Assembly: GCA_014867205.1 (NCBI GenBank)
Contig: WGUO01000020.1
Location: 1 to 64,000 of the forward strand
Source of the DNA: Muribaculaceae bacterium
GTDB taxonomy: Bacteria > Bacteroidota > Bacteroidia > Bacteroidales > Muribaculaceae
DNA length: 64,000 bases
Direction of reading: 5' to 3'
Shown: positions 59,585 through 64,000 of the stretch, one piece after another
How positions within the stretch are numbered: position 1 is the stretch's first letter
Layout of the letters: each line of letters opens with the position of its first letter
Program-made: the position numbers and the translations under genes
Notes under the pieces: model-generated
What the model was told of the DNA's origin: nothing
The model's database searches: none
Seen by the model: the letters and a program-made list of their open reading frames with translations, nothing else

Positions 59585-62085
59585 TTGCTTTTTTTGCTGT
59601 CGTCACCGCTGGCCGGCTCGGTATTCCCCTCGCCGGGGTGCTGCCGGTTAAGCCTGCGCACGAAGGAGTAGACCCAGAACCCGAATGCCGCGAGACAGAT
59701 GATGTAGATGCAGATCACAGCCCCGACTCCGAGCGCGTTGGTGACGCGCAGCGACTTGGGATCGAAGCGGAACTCGATGTCGTGGGTGCCGGGGCCGACA
59801 CGCAGGGCGCGGAGCACATAGTTCACGCGGCCTATCTCGGCAGGCTTGCCGTCAATAGTCGCCTCCCAGCCCCACGGGAAGTAGATCTCGCTGAACACCG
59901 CGACGCCGCCACGGGCACTGCGTGCCTTATAGGTCAGACGGTTGGGCGCGTAAGAGGTCTCGTAGATCGTGTCACCGGGAGCGGGTGCCGACGCTGTGCC
60001 GAGCGTGCCCTTGAACTTAGCGTCAGCAACGGCGCGTACTCGAGTGTCCAGAGTGTCGAGAGCCGCCATCTCGCGGTCGGCGTTCGGTACATACTCGATC
60101 CCGCTCACCCACCAGGCATTGCCCAGGGCAGTCGGGTTCTGCTCGTAGGCGTCGCCTGAGAGGAAATACTTCGTGTTGAGCATGTTGAGCACATTGATGT
60201 TGTTTTTGTAAATCTGGTGCTCGAGCAGGTCGTTGTAGCGGGTAAGTTTTGCGGCGTGGTAGCCACCGATTGTCTTGTGGAAATAAGAGGAGCGGGCGCC
60301 ACCCATGTCAGCCACGTCGATCACGCGATAGTTGGTCGTGTCCTGAAGTATCTGACGGTCGGCCTCGGTCATCTTGAAGGCCACCTCATTGTCGGCCGGC
60401 TCTGTGAAGTTGTCGCTGTTGACATAGCGGTGGGCGACGGGGTAGAGGTCGGCGAGCGTAAGCACGGCGAGTGTGAACACGAATACTGAGGGCTTCTTCA
60501 GGTAGCCCTTGACATATAGCCATACCAGCGCGCAGCCGAGCAGTATGAATATGAGAGAGCGGCCGCAGTCGGCGCTCACGAGCGAGAGCCGAGTCTCGCG
60601 GATGCCGTTCAATACGCCGTAGTAGGCAGGGTTGGTAAATGCTCCGGCCTCCTGGAGGGAGGCTAACTCCTGCGCCGAATAGGGGTCCCCGAATGTCGAG
60701 GGCGAGATCCAGCCGACCAGGCATATCAGCGCGCCGAGGCCGAACACAGTGTATGAAACCCAGGGGTTGCGTCTGAACTCGTCGGGATCATCGACCATTT
60801 TCTTGACGCATAGAGCGGCGAGCAGCGGCACCGTGAACTCCACGATGACGAGAATCGAGCTGACGGCGCGGAACTTGTTGTAGGCCGGGAAATAGTCTAT
60901 GAAAAAGTTGGTGAACGCCGGGAAGTTATGACCCCAGGAGAGCATAAGCGCGAGCACCGTGACGGCAAATAATGCCCATTTCATAGGAGACTTCACCATG
61001 AAGAGGGCAAGAACCGCGAGCAGAAGCACAAAGGCTCCCACGTATACAGGGCCGTTGGTCATGGGCTGGTCGCCGAAATATTGCGGGAACTGGCCGATGA
61101 ACTGCATCTCCTCGGGCGAGAGGCCGAGCTCGCCGGCCTTGTCGGTATCGGCTATCGACTTGAGCGTGGTCTCGCCGGCCACGGGCTGGATGGTCGAGCC
61201 GCCCTTGACGTTGGGAATAAGCAGAGTCAGTGACTCGTCGATGCCATAGCTCCAGGCGGTGATCGCGCTGCGGTCCATGCCGCCGGTAAGTTCCTTGCCG
61301 GCTGTAGAGAGTTCGGTGGCGCGTCCGCGCACCGTCTCCTTAGAGTACTCATAGGAGTTGTACAGGCTCGCCGAGTTGGCTGCAACAGCCAGACCTCCCG
61401 CCGCCACCGCGCATGCAGTGGCAATGAGCCAGTGGCGTGTGTCCTTCTCCTTTATGGCCTTCCAGAGCCATGCCAGCACCATCGCCAGCACGACAAACAG
61501 AAAGTAGTAGGTCATCTGGGGATGGTTACTCTGTAGCTGCAACGCTCCGAACAGGGCGGTCAAAGCCGTGCCGGCCAAGTACTTGCGTCGGTACAGCAGC
61601 GCAAGGCCGCCGATTGTAGGCGGTATGTACGCTAAGGTCACGAATTTCCAGATATGCCCCGCTCCAATCAGGATTATGAAATATGAGGAGAATCCCCAGG
61701 CTATCGAGGCGAAGAGGGCAATGTGCCATTTCATCTTCATGCACATGCACATGATGAAGAAGCCTATCATCATGGCGAACAGCAGGTTCGCCGGTGCCGG
61801 GAGGCCGAGCATATACACGCTTCCGAGCCATCCGAGCAGGCTGTTGGCCGGATATGAGGGCGAGATCTGGAAGTTGGGCATTCCGCCGAACAGAGAGTTC
61901 GTCCAGCGTGTGGTCTCGCCTGTGGCCTCATGGTAGGCCTTCCCCTCCTGGCCGTTGGCCATGCCCTGCATTATGTCATGCTGCTGAAGCACGTTGCCCT
62001 GCACGTCGTCGGGGTAGAAAAAAATAATGGCCACAATCGCGAGAAACGCGGTGGCCAGAATATAGAACAGATATTTCTTTTTCAT
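59581..62085 (-). CDS. YfhO family membrane protein
   Basis: An 834-aa GT-C-like membrane protein of the YfhO family. The N-terminus MKKKYLFYILATAFLAIVAI is the first span; DIMQGMANGQEGKAYHEATG and RWTNSLFGGMPNFQI form the first extracytoplasmic loop with acidic residues. About a dozen further spans reach to residue about 545, then a periplasmic domain (YRVIDVADMGGARSSYFHKT, VYFSEIYFPWGWEATIDGKP-like) and a last span near 790. YfhO proteins are linked to glycosylation of surface polymers (in Gram-positives, lipoteichoic acid). The substrate here is unknown. Confidence 0.88.
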   Translation of the reverse strand: MKKKYLFYILATAFLAIVAIIFFYPDDVQGNVLQQHDIMQGMANGQEGKAYHEATGETTRWTNSLFGGMPNFQISPSYPANSLLGWLGSVYMLGLPAPANLLFAMMIGFFIMCMCMKMKWHIALFASIAWGFSSYFIILIGAGHIWKFVTLAYIPPTIGGLALLYRRKYLAGTALTALFGALQLQSNHPQMTYYFLFVVLAMVLAWLWKAIKEKDTRHWLIATACAVAAGGLAVAANSASLYNSYEYSKETVRGRATELSTAGKELTGGMDRSAITAWSYGIDESLTLLIPNVKGGSTIQPVAGETTLKSIADTDKAGELGLSPEEMQFIGQFPQYFGDQPMTNGPVYVGAFVLLLAVLALFMVKSPMKWALFAVTVLALMLSWGHNFPAFTNFFIDYFPAYNKFRAVSSILVIVEFTVPLLAALCVKKMVDDPDEFRRNPWVSYTVFGLGALICLVGWISPSTFGDPYSAQELASLQEAGAFTNPAYYGVLNGIRETRLSLVSADCGRSLIFILLGCALVWLYVKGYLKKPSVFVFTLAVLTLADLYPVAHRYVNSDNFTEPADNEVAFKMTEADRQILQDTTNYRVIDVADMGGARSSYFHKTIGGYHAAKLTRYNDLLEHQIYKNNINVLNMLNTKYFLSGDAYEQNPTALGNAWWVSGIEYVPNADREMAALDTLDTRVRAVADAKFKGTLGTASAPAPGDTIYETSYAPNRLTYKARSARGGVAVFSEIYFPWGWEATIDGKPAEIGRVNYVLRALRVGPGTHDIEFRFDPKSLRVTNALGVGAVICIYIICLAAFGFWVYSFVRRLNRQHPGEGNTEPASGDDSKKSK

Positions 62086-62141
62086 GGAGTCGGTTGTAAA
62101 TGGCGCCTTGTGGGCGCAGGTCGGTGGTGTGTTGTTCCCGG

Positions 62142-62618
62142 TTACTTTTCAGCCGTCGGGTCGGTGTGGATATGGATCTGGCGGTTCATGCTCTGCTCGA
62201 GCGATATGAGGGTCTCTGTCTCGGTGACGCCCGGTATATGCTGGATCTTGTCGTTGAGCAACTGCATGAGGTGCTGGTTGTCGAACGCGTAGACCTTGAT
62301 CAGCATCGAGTATGGACCGGTGGTGAAATGGCACTCCACAACCTCGGGAATCTTGGCCAGCTCGCCGGCCGCCTCGCGGTAAAGCGAGCCTTTCTCGAGT
62401 TTCACTCCGATGTAGGTGCATGTGTTGTAGCCCAGTTTGTGGGGATTCACTATGTAGCCTGAGCCGACTATAACCTTCATGTCGATGAGGCGTTGTATGC
62501 GCTGATGAATTGCCGCACGCGACACTCCGCACTGCAGAGCGATGTCTTTCGACGGAATCCGCGCGTTTTCCATCACGATATTAAGGATTTTCTTGTCAAG
62601 ATTGTCAAGTTTTTCCAT
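62142..62618 (-). CDS. Lrp/AsnC family transcriptional regulator
   Basis: A 158-aa feast/famine regulator. The winged HTH is at residues 5-55 (LDKKILNIVMENARIPSKDI, SRAAIHQRIQRL), and the RAM/AsnC ligand-binding domain at about 68-145 (TCTYIGVKLEKGSLYREAAG, SMLIKVYAFDNQHLMQLL). It probably senses an amino acid and acts as an oligomer. It has its own promoter at 62647-62677. Confidence 0.92.
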   Translation of the reverse strand: MEKLDNLDKKILNIVMENARIPSKDIALQCGVSRAAIHQRIQRLIDMKVIVGSGYIVNPHKLGYNTCTYIGVKLEKGSLYREAAGELAKIPEVVECHFTTGPYSMLIKVYAFDNQHLMQLLNDKIQHIPGVTETETLISLEQSMNRQIHIHTDPTAEK

Positions 62619-62646
62619 TATGATTGCAAAAAGTTTAAATTTCGTG

Positions 62647-62677
62647 CAAAATTAACAAAAAATCTTTATATATGCAA
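62647..62677 (-). promoter_or_regulatory. promoter of the Lrp-family gene
   Basis: Minus-strand TTG (62675-62677), 20 bp, TAATTTTG (62647-62654). Confidence 0.55.
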
Positions 62678-62702
62678 TGAAAAACACGCAATTTGCCAGA
62701 GT

Positions 62703-63947
62703 TTAATTCTCTTTGCCGATGCGTGAGCGCGCAAAGGCTGCTGTGATTGCGGCCGTGCACCCTCCGATGGCAAGCACGGGCAGCAGCGTGATAAATATAT
62801 CAGGCGTCTGGACCCTGACCGGATATGCACTGATTATGGCACTATCGGGGTCGCCGCCTATCTTGATGAATCCGAACTGCTGCTGGGCAAGAGATAATGA
62901 CAGGCCCAGAATGATGCCGGCTATTCCGCCCGCAAGCGAGACGTAGATGCTCTCCCATGCGAATATCGCACCCACCCGGCGGCGCGACAGCCCGAGCGCG
63001 GTGAGCGTCGAGATGGCCTCCTCCTTCTCCAGCACGAGCATTGACAGGGAGGATATGATGTTGAAACTTGCTATGACGAGGATGAACCCGAGGAGCAGGA
63101 ACGACACCCATTTCTCAATCGAGATCATGCGGAAGTTCATCTCCTGTTGGCGCAGTCGGTCCTTGACGATAAATCTGTCGCCGACGAGGCTCTGAATTCT
63201 TTCGGCAAGCCGCGCGGGATCGATGCCCGGTGCAGCCTTTATCTCGATGGCCGAGGCCTCGGTGTCGTATTGCAGCAGGCGCCTGACGGCACCGATGGGC
63301 ATGATGACGCCATCCTCGTCAAACTGCGCCTGGTCGGAGCGGTATATTCCCACGACGCTAAGCGAGTCTGTGAGGAATGAGGCGCCGGGATTTGCGAGGT
63401 TTACGCGGCCCTGCCGTCGCGGGGCGAAAATCAGCACGCCGTCGTCAGGATAGACCCTGAGCCTTGACGCCACACCGATTGACGGGAGTGCCGCGACTCT
63501 CGTGTCGGGAGAGGCGCTGTCGATGTATCGGCCGAACTCCGGCGCGATGAGCGACCTTACGGCCGTGACACGTGCATACTCCTCAGGCACGACGCCCTTG
63601 AGTGTGACCGGCATCTCCTGCGAGTTGGCTATGACCAGCGCATTGTCTGAAAGGGTGGGGGTGGCGAGTGCCACGCCCTCCATATGTGATATGCGGCTGG
63701 CAAGCGCGGAGGCGTCGGTGAATACCTTCCCCTCCTTGGGCTGCACCATTACATCGGGAGAGAGTGTGTCGAGTTTCGAGGCGATGACCTCGCGGAAGCC
63801 GTTGAACACCGAAAGCACACAGACAATGGCGGCTGTGGCTATGGCCATGGCGCAGACAGACACCGTCGAGATTGTCCCGACGGCGCTGTGTGATTTTTTA
63901 GATAGAAGATAGCGCCACGCAATGGCGGCGGTCAGGTTTGTTTTCAT
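62703..63947 (-). CDS. FtsX/LolC-E-like ABC transporter permease
   Basis: A 414-aa inner-membrane permease with the lipoprotein-releasing (LolC/LolE, MacB) layout: span 1 near residues 22-45 (ISTVSVCAMAIATAAIVCVL), a long periplasmic domain (about 50-265), then three spans at about 275-300 (VSFLLLGFILVIASFNIISS), 325-350 and 375-400. The segment SLSMLVLEKEEAISTLTALG is the conserved cytoplasmic coupling region. It would move lipoproteins or other envelope cargo with an ATPase not encoded here. Its ATG overlaps the upstream stop by one base (TGATG). Confidence 0.88.
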   Translation of the reverse strand: MKTNLTAAIAWRYLLSKKSHSAVGTISTVSVCAMAIATAAIVCVLSVFNGFREVIASKLDTLSPDVMVQPKEGKVFTDASALASRISHMEGVALATPTLSDNALVIANSQEMPVTLKGVVPEEYARVTAVRSLIAPEFGRYIDSASPDTRVAALPSIGVASRLRVYPDDGVLIFAPRRQGRVNLANPGASFLTDSLSVVGIYRSDQAQFDEDGVIMPIGAVRRLLQYDTEASAIEIKAAPGIDPARLAERIQSLVGDRFIVKDRLRQQEMNFRMISIEKWVSFLLLGFILVIASFNIISSLSMLVLEKEEAISTLTALGLSRRRVGAIFAWESIYVSLAGGIAGIILGLSLSLAQQQFGFIKIGGDPDSAIISAYPVRVQTPDIFITLLPVLAIGGCTAAITAAFARSRIGKEN

Positions 63948-64000
63948 CAGGCGTCTGCCTCGGTCGATTTGTCGGTGTCGTTGTCTTCGTCGTGCAGGTG
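63947..64000 (-). CDS. C-terminal end of an upstream gene, possibly rbfA (partial)
   Basis: The last 17 codons before a TGA at 63949-63947 read HLHDEDNDTDKSTEADA, an acidic, disordered tail. The stop overlaps the permease ATG by one base, so the two are translationally coupled. In Bacteroidales the gene just upstream of this permease is commonly ribosome-binding factor A, which can end in an acidic tail. The rest is outside the window, so the identity is a guess from gene order. Confidence 0.5.
   Translation of the reverse strand, partial: HLHDEDNDTDKSTEADA

Overview
The window looks like a chromosomal segment of a Bacteroidales bacterium, most likely of the Muribaculaceae type. This rests on the gene families present (DUF2723/GT117, DUF4271, DUF4831, DUF3098 and DUF4492 proteins, a MurF-alanine racemase fusion, a Bacteroidetes-type uroporphyrinogen-III synthase), on repeated promoters with the Bacteroidetes form TTTG / about 20 bp / TAnnTTTG, on weak Shine-Dalgarno signals, and on a fairly GC-rich coding sequence with AT-rich spacers. 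The family-level assignment is an inference.

Layout. 1-611: the 3' end of a 5S rRNA gene with its terminator, then a tandem-repeat spacer. 612-12007: a plus-strand run with a large membrane glycosyltransferase-like protein, a polysaccharide deacetylase, an NAD-dependent epimerase, a DUF4271 protein, HemD, a receiver/PEP-synthase-like protein and a coiled-coil protein. 12027-24930: miaB (-), a CoA transferase (+), a secreted protein (-), a pdxJ-exbB-exbD-tonB group (-), divergent CBS protein and NAD kinase (+), then secG and an envelope operon (acyltransferase, sigma-54 activator, lptE, unknown, secG) on the minus strand. 25126-26754: an isolated phage-portal-like gene with a frameshift. 26919-31551: a galactose operon (secreted GH2 beta-galactosidase, galactokinase, mutarotase). 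31710-36394: two convergent groups of glycan-assembly genes (GT2 and GT92-like on plus; two Stealth phosphotransferases and a glycosyltransferase on minus). 36622-38802: an outer-membrane-type protein and a divergent AAA ATPase/DUF4143 gene whose intergenic region carries four palindromes at exact 33-bp spacing. 38890-50513: mostly minus-strand housekeeping genes (fba, xseB, xseA, DUF4831, nnr, murF-alr, surE, a GT2, mtaB), with a candidate small RNA between surE and murF-alr. 50673-54595: plus-strand ftsX, DUF3098, uppP, truB, queA. 54674-64000: DUF4492, a beta-barrel protein, a structured and decayed region (secretion-tail fragment, long hairpins, a broken GNAT toxin with its small partner, an orphan HigA), then xerD, a methyltransferase-like protein, YfhO, an Lrp regulator, a LolC/E-like permease and the last codons of an upstream gene.

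Most genes are core metabolism, envelope assembly or tRNA modification (miaB, mtaB, truB, queA). No complete prophage, insertion sequence, CRISPR array or tRNA gene was recognised. The signals most worth follow-up are the 33-bp-spaced palindrome array upstream of the ATPase, the promoter-to-terminator small-RNA candidate at 46999-47222, the lone portal-like gene, the Stealth glycan cluster, and the cluster of damaged toxin-antitoxin elements beside xerD.
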